Position numbers and translations under genes: made by a program | Notes under the pieces: generated by a model | What the model was told of the DNA's origin: nothing | Database searches by the model: none | What the model saw: only the letters and a program-made list of their open reading frames with translations | Shown here: positions 1 to 6,412 of the stretch, piece by piece | How positions within the stretch are numbered: position 1 is the first letter of the stretch | Layout of the letters: each line of letters opens with the position of its first letter | Assembly (NCBI GenBank): GCA_023443485.1 | Contig: JAEZUH010000072.1 | Location: 1 to 7,119 of the forward strand | Direction of reading: 5' to 3' | Source of the DNA: Bacillota bacterium | Lineage (GTDB): Bacteria; Bacillota_I; Bacilli_A; RFN20; CAG-826 | DNA length: 7,119 nt

Positions 1-6
1 GGAGGA
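1..6 (+). promoter_or_regulatory. Ribosome binding site of ssb
   Basis: GGAGGA matches the anti-Shine-Dalgarno sequence and sits 9 nt before the ATG at 16. It fixes that ATG as the ssb start. The window opens directly on this site, so the upstream gene (rpsF is expected by conserved order) and the operon promoter are not visible. Confidence 0.85.
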
Positions 7-15
7 TAATCATTT

Positions 16-444
16 ATGATTAATCGTGTAGTTCTCGTGGGTCGCTTAACCCGTGATCCCGAACTCAAAAAGACCAATTCCGGTAATTCAATTTGTTCAT
101 TCACCATTGCGGTTGACAATCGGATGAAAAATCCTGACGGAACGAAATCCGCCAGTTTCATTCCTGCAGTCGCATTCAGCCAAGCAGCTGATAGCATGAG
201 CAAATTCACCCGAAAAGGTTCATTGGTAGGTGTCGAAGGCCGTCTAAATCAACGTTCATATCAACGCCAAGATGGCACTAAAGCTAGTGTCCTTGAAGTA
301 GTTTGTGATTCCGTTCAATTTCTAGAGCCAAAAGCTGCTGCGGCAGTTGAAAATGGCGATGTAATTGGTGGTTCATCCCCAATTGAAAATGAAGGAAAGA
401 ATCTCGATTCATTAGACTTGCCAGACGATGACCTTCCATTCTAA
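16..444 (+). CDS. ssb: Single-stranded DNA-binding protein SSB
   Basis: SSB coats single-stranded DNA during replication, recombination and repair, and recruits partner proteins through its acidic C-terminal tip. The 142 aa product has the OB fold at about residues 1-105: the start MINRVVLVGRLTRDPEL, the central KGSLVGVEGRL at 67-77 and VQFLEPK at 100-106 are family signatures. A short flexible linker (about 107-130) leads to the tip LDLPDDDLPF (133-142), which is a canonical partner-binding tail. It is shorter than B. subtilis SsbA (about 172 aa), mainly in the linker. It contains no tryptophan: the stacking position in the FIPAVAF stretch (48-54) is phenylalanine, which I associate with Mollicutes-type SSBs. 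Two tandem stops (TAATAA, 442-447) end the gene, and rpsR follows 18 nt later. The rpsF-ssb-rpsR order is a classic bacterial operon in which SSB is co-expressed with ribosomal proteins. Confidence 0.97.
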   Translation: MINRVVLVGRLTRDPELKKTNSGNSICSFTIAVDNRMKNPDGTKSASFIPAVAFSQAADSMSKFTRKGSLVGVEGRLNQRSYQRQDGTKASVLEVVCDSVQFLEPKAAAAVENGDVIGGSSPIENEGKNLDSLDLPDDDLPF

Positions 445-462
445 TAAGAAAGGAATTTTAAA

Positions 463-690
463 ATGGCATTCAAAAAGGTTAGACCACACAAAAAAGTATG
501 TTTGTTCTGCAAATCAAAGAGCGAATTTATTGATTATAAAGATGTGGAATTACTAAAAACAATGGTTACTCCAAATGGAAAAATTTCTCCACGCCGAGCA
601 ACTGGAACTTGTGCTAAACATCAGAGAGAGTTAACTAAAGCTATTAAAAACGCTCGTCTCATGGCTCTTCTTCCATACGTTGAAGACTAG
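463..690 (+). CDS. rpsR: 30S ribosomal protein S18
   Basis: S18 is a small-subunit protein that binds next to S6 on the 16S rRNA platform. The 75 aa product has usual family length and ends in the diagnostic pattern TGTCAKHQRELTKAIKNARL (47-66) followed by MALLPYVED (67-75). Cys13, Cys16, Cys50 and His53 are placed as in the zinc-binding ('C+') form of S18; metal binding is inferred, not shown. The start is supported by AAAGGA (449-454), 8 nt before the ATG. The gene lies 18 nt after ssb and is followed 27 nt downstream by a strong terminator, so it is the last gene of this operon. Free S6:S18 often regulates this operon through an rpsF leader, but that leader would lie outside the window. 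Confidence 0.97.
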   Translation: MAFKKVRPHKKVCLFCKSKSEFIDYKDVELLKTMVTPNGKISPRRATGTCAKHQRELTKAIKNARLMALLPYVED

Positions 691-717
691 TCACTTGTTA
701 ACGCATAAATATGTATC

Positions 718-754
718 AAAAAAGACCATTATCAATATGGTCTTTTTTATTTTT
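718..754 (+). terminator. Intrinsic terminator after rpsR
   Basis: A perfect 12-bp stem (718-729 AAAAAAGACCAT with 737-748 ATGGTCTTTTTT) encloses a 7-nt loop TATCAAT. The T-run continues as TTTTTTATTTTTT past 748. Together they form a strong Rho-independent terminator that ends the ssb-rpsR transcript. The run of A's on the left arm means that the minus strand also ends in a T-run, so it could work in both directions, although no minus-strand gene arrives from the right here. Confidence 0.93.
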
Positions 755-790
755 TCCCAAAATCCATTTATTAGCTTTTGCGAAATGTAT

Positions 791-819
791 TTAATTCAAA
801 CAACAATATTATATATAAT
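791..819 (+). promoter_or_regulatory. Predicted sigma-A-type promoter for the gdpP operon
   Basis: A perfect -10 box TATAAT lies at 814-819 in an A/T-rich stretch. At 17-bp spacing the -35 position reads TTAATT (791-796), which matches the TTGACA consensus at only three positions. No extended -10 TG is visible. Transcription would be expected to start near 825-827, which leaves a leader of only about 14 nt before the ATG at 840. The site lies between a terminator and the first gene of a six-gene run, so a promoter is expected here. The exact start is inferred. Confidence 0.6.
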
Positions 820-827
820 ATAGTCAC

Positions 828-832
828 AGGAG
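828..832 (+). promoter_or_regulatory. Ribosome binding site of gdpP
   Basis: AGGAG lies 7 nt before the ATG at 840 and supports that start. If the TATAAT at 814-819 is the real -10 box, the site lies almost at the 5' end of the mRNA. Confidence 0.8.
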
Positions 833-839
833 TTTCTCT

Positions 840-2879
840 ATGGGCAAAACAATCAAAAATATTAAAATCTGGTCCTTCATTTTAATTATCATTCAATTGG
901 TAATTATTGCTACGTTTTGTGTCCTTTATTTTAATAACTTCTTCTCTGTTGCCACTTATGTCACTCCCACTATTATTATTCTTTCTGCCACGATTTTAGT
1001 GTTTATAGATACTCTCTTTGTGTGGATTTTTTCTTTGCGTATCTCTTCCCTCCGGCAAAAAACAGACTTGCACGCCGCGGAAGTTATCGGAAGCGATGTT
1101 CAGGAAGCATATAACTTTGCGATGATCGGTTTAGCGGTTACCAATGACAAAGATATTGTCATTTGGACCAATGATTTATTTAAAGATCGCCATATTGATA
1201 TTATCGATTCCAATATTTTTTCTTGGCACAATGATTTGCTTCCTTTGAAAGAAAACGATAATCCGGATGCTACTGTAAAGATAGTAATCAATTCCCGAAA
1301 CTATGAAGCTAAGTATCTTCAAGAAGCCGGTCTTTGGATTTTTAAAGACATCACTGATTTTGAATCAGTTTTTGCTTATTCAAAGGAGCAAGCTCCTGTC
1401 GTTGGTATTTTGGCAATCGATAACTATGATGATGTTGTCCGTGGTGAGGACGACTTTAATGATATTGTCACTAGAGTGAAAAACGTTATTTTCAACTATG
1501 CAAAGGAATATGGAATCTTGCTTAGAAGAGTGAAAAACGATAATTATTCAATGCTTTGTAACTTCAATAGCTTTTCTAAGATGAAAGAAGATCATTTCTC
1601 AATTATCGATAAAGTTCGACAAGTATCTTCTAAAGAAGAAATACCACTTACTCTTTCAATTGGGTTAGCTCGAGACTTCCCCGATGTTATTAAATTAAAC
1701 GAATTAGCGAATGCCGCTTTGGATATCGCTATGTCTCGTGGCGGAGACCAAGTTGTCGTCAGTGTTTTCGGCAGTGAAATGGAATTCTATGGCGGAAAAA
1801 CGGAAGCTCAGGAGAAACGGAACCGTGTTAAAATTAGAGTCCTTGCTGACTCCCTTATTAGTTTAATAAAGAACTCTTCTAACATTTTAATTATGGGCCA
1901 CACCGAAATGGATATGGATGCCTTCGGTTCTTGTCTTGGAATTAAAGCAATTTGTGATCGATTAGAAAAGCCTTCCATTATTGTCGCGGATTTAAAAAAT
2001 ACTGAAACAAAAGCCCGTTCAACCATTACAACTTCCTTCGGAAAAAATGAATTGGATGAACTAATTATCAATACTAACGAAGCCCTCTATAAGGTTTCCG
2101 CTGATACATTACTCATTGTAGTAGATGTCCATATTCCTTCAATGGTCATGGCCCCTAAATTACTCGAAAAATGTTCTAAAGTTGTGGTTATTGATCATCA
2201 TCGTCGTGCCGAAGACTATATTGAAAATCCTGTCTTTAATCATATCGATGCTGCTGCTTCTTCAACCTGTGAATTAGTCGCTGAGTTTATTCGCTTCTCA
2301 TCAATCAACCCACGCATTGAAGTCAACCCGATATATGCCACGATTATGCTCTCTGGTATTTTCCTTGATTCTTCATACTTTAAGAGTAAGAGCACTGGTT
2401 TGAGAACCTTTGAAGCCGCCACCATTCTTAAAGAATACGGAGCAGATAATTCCTTGGCTTATGATTTCTTGAAAGATGATTTTGAAGAGCATAAAGCGGT
2501 CACTGACATTATCGATAATCTCGAGCATCCATTCTATGGAGTAGTTGTCGCCGCGGCTGATGAAGACAAAATTTATGACCAAGCTGCATTTGCCAAAGCC
2601 GCCAATGAGTGCCTAACTTTTAAGGGCATTCATGCCGCCTTTATCGTTGGAAAAACCGGTAATCGTGATATAAGAATTTCAGCTCGAAGTGATGGCACAA
2701 TTAATGTTCAAATCATCGCCGAAAAACTAGGTGGTGGTGGACATTTTAGCAGTGCTGCTGTCGCCTTTGATAGTTCTTCAATCAGCGAAGTTAAAACCGC
2801 TTTGCTTAATGTGCTTGATACAAATTTGACCGAAGCAACAAACGATGCGAAGAAGTCACGAGGAAACAAGGAGGATTAG
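840..2879 (+). CDS. gdpP: Cyclic-di-AMP phosphodiesterase GdpP (DHH/DHHA1, membrane-anchored)
   Basis: GdpP (YybT) hydrolyses c-di-AMP to the linear dinucleotide pApA and so lowers this messenger, which controls potassium and osmolyte uptake and, where present, wall stress responses. The 679 aa product shows the full family architecture. There are two N-terminal membrane helices (about 11-32 and 40-66), a PAS-like region (about 80-175), and a degenerate GGDEF domain (about 185-315, with no GGDEF motif; NDNYSMLCNF occupies the equivalent place). A cytoplasmic DHH domain (about 345-515) and DHHA1 (about 560-660) follow. Catalytic-type residues are visible: His354, Asp358 and Asp360 in GHTEMDMDAFG, Asp429 in VDVH, Asp452-His453-His454 in VIDHHRR, Asp510 in GIFLDSSYF, and GGGGH at 631-635. 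The first DHH motif usually reads H-x-x-P-D-x-D; here Met357 replaces the proline. It is the first gene of the operon, and its stop overlaps the region of the rplI ribosome binding site. The gdpP-rplI-dnaB order is widely conserved in Firmicutes. Confidence 0.95.
   Translation: MGKTIKNIKIWSFILIIIQLVIIATFCVLYFNNFFSVATYVTPTIIILSATILVFIDTLFVWIFSLRISSLRQKTDLHAAEVIGSDVQEAYNFAMIGLAVTNDKDIVIWTNDLFKDRHIDIIDSNIFSWHNDLLPLKENDNPDATVKIVINSRNYEAKYLQEAGLWIFKDITDFESVFAYSKEQAPVVGILAIDNYDDVVRGEDDFNDIVTRVKNVIFNYAKEYGILLRRVKNDNYSMLCNFNSFSKMKEDHFSIIDKVRQVSSKEEIPLTLSIGLARDFPDVIKLNELANAALDIAMSRGGDQVVVSVFGSEMEFYGGKTEAQEKRNRVKIRVLADSLISLIKNSSNILIMGHTEMDMDAFGSCLGIKAICDRLEKPSIIVADLKNTETKARSTITTSFGKNELDELIINTNEALYKVSADTLLIVVDVHIPSMVMAPKLLEKCSKVVVIDHHRRAEDYIENPVFNHIDAAASSTCELVAEFIRFSSINPRIEVNPIYATIMLSGIFLDSSYFKSKSTGLRTFEAATILKEYGADNSLAYDFLKDDFEEHKAVTDIIDNLEHPFYGVVVAAADEDKIYDQAAFAKAANECLTFKGIHAAFIVGKTGNRDIRISARSDGTINVQIIAEKLGGGGHFSSAAVAFDSSSISEVKTALLNVLDTNLTEATNDAKKSRGNKED
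2868..2875 (+). promoter_or_regulatory. Ribosome binding site that sets the rplI start
   Basis: AAGGAGGA lies inside the last codons of gdpP, 8 nt before the ATG at 2884. It decides between that ATG and the in-frame ATG at 2845, which would add 13 residues unlike any L9. Its position over the gdpP stop suggests translational coupling. Confidence 0.9.
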
Positions 2880-2883
2880 TAAT

Positions 2884-3336
2884 ATGAAAGTCATACTTTT
2901 AAAAGATGTCAAAAAAGTTGGCAAAAAAGACCAAACTATTGAGGTGAGCGATGGATATGCCATCAACTTTTTACTTCCAAATAAACTCGCTGTTCAAGTG
3001 ACAAAAAAGAGCCTTGAAGTCCTCGATTCCCAGAAACAAGTTATTCTCGATAACGAAGCCAAGGCAAAAGAAATTGCTACGCAAATTGCTAAACAATTGG
3101 AAACTATCACTGTCACGATTCCCATGAAATGTGGAAAAGATGGAAAACTATTTGGCAATGTCTCTTTGAAAAAAGTCGAAGAAGAATTGGCAAGTGTTCA
3201 CCATTTGACAATTGATAAAAGAAAATTTGTTGATAAGAGCCCGATTAATTCTCTTGGCTTTTTTAAACTTTCAATTGAACTTTATAAAGGTGTCATTGGA
3301 ATCGTAAATGTTCATGTTATAGAGGAGGGAAAGTAA
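2884..3336 (+). CDS. rplI: 50S ribosomal protein L9
   Basis: L9 is an elongated protein of the large subunit that binds 23S rRNA near the base of the L1 stalk and affects reading-frame fidelity. From the ATG at 2884 the product is 150 aa, the usual family length. The N-terminal rRNA-binding domain carries MKVILLKDVKKVGKK (1-15) and VSDGYAINFLLPNKLA (21-36), the L9 signature. A charged connecting helix spans about 40-75. The C-terminal domain contains the conserved GKLFGNVS (87-94) and INSLGFFKLSIELY (121-134). The in-frame ATG at 2845 is rejected as start because it lies in gdpP and has no suitable ribosome binding site. The gene starts 4 nt after gdpP ends, and its stop abuts the dnaB start. 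Confidence 0.96.
   Translation: MKVILLKDVKKVGKKDQTIEVSDGYAINFLLPNKLAVQVTKKSLEVLDSQKQVILDNEAKAKEIATQIAKQLETITVTIPMKCGKDGKLFGNVSLKKVEEELASVHHLTIDKRKFVDKSPINSLGFFKLSIELYKGVIGIVNVHVIEEGK
3323..3328 (+). promoter_or_regulatory. Ribosome binding site of dnaB
   Basis: AGGAGG is embedded in the last codons of rplI, 8 nt before the dnaB ATG at 3337. The rplI stop TAA (3334-3336) abuts this ATG, an arrangement that favours coupled translation. Confidence 0.85.
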
Positions 3337-4839
3337 ATGGCAGCACAAAAAAGTACAACCAATTTTTTACCTTCTAACCCTCAGGCTGAACAAGCCTGTA
3401 TCGGCTCAGCTTTTTTAAGTCGCGATGCTCTTTATACGGTTATCAGTGAGTTAGACACTGATGATTTTGCTGAAGCAAGAAATCAAACCTTGTTTCGCGT
3501 CTTAAAAACTTTAGCAGAAAGAAAAATCACGGTCGATGTTTTGACTGTCACCGAGGAATTGGTCAATCTCAAATGTCTCGATGAGATTGGTGGAGTGGAA
3601 TACCTTCAACAATGTTCCGATGCGATGGTGGCTATCTCTAGCCTTGATTTCTATGTTTCGATTGTTAAAGATCAATCGGTTCTACGCCATATGTTAACCA
3701 CAATTCGCGACATCGATCATGCTTATCTCAATTCGGAAATTGAAAATATAAATGATTTCATCGCCAATAGTGAGCAGAAATTCAAAGATTCAACCGAGAA
3801 GAGAAGAGTCTCAACCTTTAAAAATATGGAAGAAATTACCAAAGCGGTGCAGATGAATATCAATGCCCAACATGGTAACTATGAAGATGGTGTGACTGGC
3901 TTGACCTCAGGTTATCCCAATATCAATAAATACACCGCTGGCTTCCAAAAAGGTGAACTGACAATTGTGGCCGCTCGACCATCAGTAGGAAAGACGGCTC
4001 TTGCTCTTAACTTTGCATATAAAGCCGCCACTCGCGCTAATGTGCCAGTTGCCATTTTTTCTTTAGAAATGTCGAGTGAATTACTCGTTAAACGTCTCGT
4101 CGCTTCGGCTGCCAGTATTCCGTTAGATAAAATTAACACTGGTGTACTTAATGCAGTTGATCGAGCGGAACTTTCCAATGCGATTCGCGAAGTTTCCACT
4201 GTCCCTATCTTCATTGATGATTCATCAGGAATCCGCTTGATGGACATTGTCGCTAAATCACGTCAATTACAAGCTAAATATCCCAATCTTGGTATGATTA
4301 TTGTCGACTATCTCGGCCTTGTCACAACTGGCGAAAAGTCTCGAAACCCCGACTCAAGGCAAGAAGAAGTTCGTAAGATTTCTCTTACTTTAAAAGCTCT
4401 AGCGAAAGATTTAAAAATTCCCGTCATCGCGGTTTCTCAATTATCTCGTGAAGTCGAAAAACGCGACAACAAACGACCGATGATTTCCGACTTAAGAGAT
4501 TCTGGATCTATTGAACAAGATGCTGACGTTGTCATGCTTTTATATCGTGAAGACTATTATAGTACCTACAAAAAAGAGAACACTCGCACCGCTAATAAAC
4601 AGCTCAAAGATATGTCTCCATCGGAGAAATTTGAAGCTGCCAAGACCGCTCAATTAAAACAGATGAATGAATCCATCCCAGGCAATGCATCCTACGTTGA
4701 AGTGAACATCGCCAAGAATCGAAATGGTCAAACTGGTATTGCTGGATTGTTTTTCTTCAAGAGTTTTGGACGCTTTGAAGCCCCCACTCCTGAATGGGAG
4801 AATCAGATGCGCACTCTGAGCAGCAGCGATATCGACTAA
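3337..4839 (+). CDS. dnaB: Replicative DNA helicase DnaB (DnaC in Bacillus nomenclature)
   Basis: This is the hexameric 5'-3' helicase that unwinds DNA at the replication fork and interacts with primase. The 500 aa product has the N-terminal helical domain (about 10-115, beginning NPQAEQACIGSAFLS), a linker (about 150-185), and the RecA-like motor. Motor motifs are visible: Walker A ARPSVGKTA (213-221), the catalytic glutamate in SLEMS (Glu244), Walker B MIIVDYLGL (320-328, Asp324), the AVSQLSREVEKR segment (365-376), DLRDSGSIEQDADVVMLLYR (385-404), and the arginine-finger strand IAKNRNGQTG (458-467). Two oddities stand out. The usual DYLQL is DYLGL, and about 46 residues (407-452) separate YREDYY from the next strand where about 10 are usual in B. 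subtilis DnaC. The insert is lysine-rich and probably helical. The C-terminus ends in LSSSDID. No intein or frameshift is seen. Confidence 0.95.
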   Translation: MAAQKSTTNFLPSNPQAEQACIGSAFLSRDALYTVISELDTDDFAEARNQTLFRVLKTLAERKITVDVLTVTEELVNLKCLDEIGGVEYLQQCSDAMVAISSLDFYVSIVKDQSVLRHMLTTIRDIDHAYLNSEIENINDFIANSEQKFKDSTEKRRVSTFKNMEEITKAVQMNINAQHGNYEDGVTGLTSGYPNINKYTAGFQKGELTIVAARPSVGKTALALNFAYKAATRANVPVAIFSLEMSSELLVKRLVASAASIPLDKINTGVLNAVDRAELSNAIREVSTVPIFIDDSSGIRLMDIVAKSRQLQAKYPNLGMIIVDYLGLVTTGEKSRNPDSRQEEVRKISLTLKALAKDLKIPVIAVSQLSREVEKRDNKRPMISDLRDSGSIEQDADVVMLLYREDYYSTYKKENTRTANKQLKDMSPSEKFEAAKTAQLKQMNESIPGNASYVEVNIAKNRNGQTGIAGLFFFKSFGRFEAPTPEWENQMRTLSSSDID

Positions 4840-4847
4840 TTTTATCT

Positions 4848-5597
4848 ATGTACTTTAATATTATTTCCAGCGGATCAAAGGGCAACGCTACCCTTGTTAT
4901 TCATCACGATACAGTCATCCTCATCGATATGGGGATTTCTTTATCTCGCTTGAATGAAGGGCTTGATGAAGTTGGTTTAAATATTAAAGATATTTCAGCG
5001 GCCGTTTTTACTCATAATCACACTGATCATATTAAAGGAATCCAATTTCTTTCTCCTAAAATCATGTACGCCTTGGAAGGAACATTACCCACTTCCTTAA
5101 GCAATGTTATTCAACTATATGAGCCTTTTGTCATCGGGGAGATTACTATCACCGCGATTAAAACAAGCCATGATGCGGTTAATCCATGTGGCTTTGTCAT
5201 GCAGAGCGAGAACGAGAAATTAGTGTACATCACTGACACGGGAGTTTTTTGTCCTGAATCACTCGAATATGTCAAAAATCCTAATTATTTAATTATCGAG
5301 TCCAACCATGATATAAAAATGCTCCTTCATACTGAAAGAACCTATGACTTAAAAGCCCGCATCTTATCCAGCCATGGTCATTTATGCAACGAAGACTCAG
5401 CGATTGCCACCTGTGAAATTATTGGTCCTGACACCAAAGAAATTGTTTTAGCCCATTTATCGGAAGAAGCCAATACCCCCGAGTTAGCCTTAGCCGCCTA
5501 TGTATCGATATTCCGGCATTTTGGGCTCGATATTGACAAATATCAAGTCTCATGCGCAAATCAAAATCACAGCCTTCTAGGAGGCCTTAAAGCATGA
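4848..5597 (+). CDS. walJ: WalJ/YycJ-type metallo-beta-lactamase-fold hydrolase
   Basis: WalJ (YycJ, VicX) proteins are cytoplasmic MBL-fold enzymes usually encoded with the WalRK two-component system; some are reported to have 5'-3' DNA exonuclease activity. The 249 aa product begins MYFNIISSGSKGNATLV, matching the family N-terminus. It carries the metal site THNHTDH (55-61: His56, His58, Asp60, His61), His108 in SHD, Asp130 in TDTG, and ESNHD at 151-155. Later family signatures are SSHGHLCNEDS (174-184, where LSN is usual) and LAHLSEEANTPELA (201-214). I chose the ATG at 4848 over the in-frame ATG at 4794, which lies in dnaB and adds non-family residues. No clear ribosome binding site precedes 4848. 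The gene starts 9 nt after the dnaB stop, so reinitiation by terminating ribosomes is likely (inference). No walR or walK is in the window. Confidence 0.9.
   Translation: MYFNIISSGSKGNATLVIHHDTVILIDMGISLSRLNEGLDEVGLNIKDISAAVFTHNHTDHIKGIQFLSPKIMYALEGTLPTSLSNVIQLYEPFVIGEITITAIKTSHDAVNPCGFVMQSENEKLVYITDTGVFCPESLEYVKNPNYLIIESNHDIKMLLHTERTYDLKARILSSHGHLCNEDSAIATCEIIGPDTKEIVLAHLSEEANTPELALAAYVSIFRHFGLDIDKYQVSCANQNHSLLGGLKA
5579..5584 (+). promoter_or_regulatory. Ribosome binding site of rlmH
   Basis: AGGAGG inside the end of walJ lies 9 nt before the rlmH ATG at 5594, which overlaps the walJ stop as ATGA. It confirms the start. Confidence 0.85.
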
Positions 5598-6073
5598 AAA
5601 TACGCCTACTGACAATTGGAAAGATAAAGGAAAAATATTTACAAGATGGCATTTTGGAATATCTAAAAAGATTAAAACCCTACGCCACTATAGAAATCAT
5701 TGAAGTAACGGACGAAGCAGTTAATGAAAAAGCTTCTCCTAGTGAAATTGAAATAGCCAAACAAAAGGAAAGCCAAAAGATTCTTAAATATTTGAAAGAT
5801 AATGATTTTGTCATCAACCTTGATTTGAATCAAAAGCAATACTCGAGTCCTGAATTTGCCAATCTTTTGTCCAAATCACTTCAGAATGGTGGTGCTTCAG
5901 TAAGTTTTGTCATCGGCGGTTCTTATGGCTTGAGCAACGAAATAAAAAATCGCGCTAATCTTTCGATTTCTCTTTCAAACATGACGTTCCTTCATCAGAT
6001 GACAAGACTCATCTTGCTCGAACAAATATATCGGGCTTTTAAAATTAATCGAAATGAGGTTTATCATAAATGA
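5594..6073 (+). CDS. rlmH: 23S rRNA (pseudouridine-1915-N3)-methyltransferase RlmH
   Basis: RlmH is a SPOUT-class methyltransferase that uses S-adenosylmethionine to methylate pseudouridine 1915 in helix 69 of 23S rRNA, at the subunit interface of assembled 70S ribosomes. The 159 aa product has exactly the usual length. The N-terminus MKIRLLTIGKIKEKYLQDGI matches the family. The SAM-binding trefoil-knot region is clear: FVIGGSYGLSNEI (105-117), SISLSNMTFLHQMTR (124-138), EQIYRAFKI (143-151) and the terminal YHK (157-159). The usual G-x-P-YHK ending reads NEVYHK here, so the proline is replaced. It overlaps walJ by 4 nt and the following gene by 4 nt, both as ATGA, which points to coupled translation. 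In B. subtilis rlmH (yydA) also lies close to the walRKHIJ region, so this neighbourhood is partly conserved. Confidence 0.96.
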   Translation: MKIRLLTIGKIKEKYLQDGILEYLKRLKPYATIEIIEVTDEAVNEKASPSEIEIAKQKESQKILKYLKDNDFVINLDLNQKQYSSPEFANLLSKSLQNGGASVSFVIGGSYGLSNEIKNRANLSISLSNMTFLHQMTRLILLEQIYRAFKINRNEVYHK

Positions 6074-6411
6074 TAAATTATCCAGAATTTTCTCACCTCA
6101 AAATCGTGGAAGATAAAGGAAATCACTTTTCCACTCTTTTTGCCTATGAAGATGGATCTCTCTTTTATATTGAACCAGTTTTTTACACTCAATTATTGGG
6201 TTTCAAAAGACATTATCCCAATGAATTTCCACTCATTTTGAAACAGATGGAAACCATCGTTAAAAAGAATCGAAAAGTCGTTTTTACCGGAGACTTCGAA
6301 TCATCACCTACGGAGGCCGAAGGAGCTATCTATCTAGAAATTACTGATATCACCAACCCATTACAGTTATATGTTGAAGATAAATCGCGGGGGAGTGACT
6401 ACGGAGATTAA
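6070..6411 (+). CDS. Small hypothetical protein coupled to rlmH
   Basis: I do not recognise this 113 aa protein. The ATG at 6070 overlaps the rlmH stop as ATGA, and GAGGT (6056-6060) lies 9 nt before it, so expression is well supported. It has no signal peptide, no membrane helix and no cysteine, and looks like a small soluble cytoplasmic protein. The N-terminal half is rich in aromatic residues (SLFYIEPVFYTQLLGF, 30-45). A basic patch, KKNRK, lies at 64-68, and the tail is acidic and probably disordered (VEDKSRGSDYGD, 102-113). Alternating hydrophobic residues (VVFTGDF, AIYLEITDI, LQLYV) suggest a beta-rich C-terminal half. It is the last gene of the operon and ends 1 nt before the terminator hairpin. 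Position next to rlmH could mean a ribosome or RNA role, but nothing in the sequence shows it. Confidence 0.8.
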   Translation: MINYPEFSHLKIVEDKGNHFSTLFAYEDGSLFYIEPVFYTQLLGFKRHYPNEFPLILKQMETIVKKNRKVVFTGDFESSPTEAEGAIYLEITDITNPLQLYVEDKSRGSDYGD

Positions 6412-6412
6412 A

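Noticed and set aside
691..839. Possible riboswitch or small RNA between rpsR and gdpP
   Set aside because: The gap of 149 nt is explained by the terminator and the promoter; no conserved riboswitch-like structure is visible.
1474..1541. Direct repeat AGAGTGAAAAACG within gdpP
   Set aside because: Two 13-nt copies, both encoding RVKN, could arise by chance in A-rich coding DNA; no further copies or structure were seen.
1100..2582. Four minus-strand open frames (61-87 codons) inside gdpP
   Set aside because: They are opposite conserved gdpP domains and look like by-products of its codon use; the translations resemble no known protein.
2845..2883. Upstream in-frame start for rplI
   Set aside because: It adds 13 residues encoded within gdpP that are not part of L9; the strong ribosome binding site at 2868-2875 serves the ATG at 2884.
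3912..4247. Minus-strand open frame of 111 codons inside dnaB
   Set aside because: It lies wholly opposite the conserved motor domain of dnaB, resembles no family, and has no sign of its own transcription unit.
4794..4847. Upstream in-frame start for walJ
   Set aside because: The added 18 residues lie in dnaB and do not match the WalJ family, which begins with the MYFNIISSGS-type strand.
2868..4850. Mycoplasma-type genetic code (UGA = Trp)
   Set aside because: walJ and rlmH end in TGA at the places expected from family length, and tryptophan is encoded by TGG.
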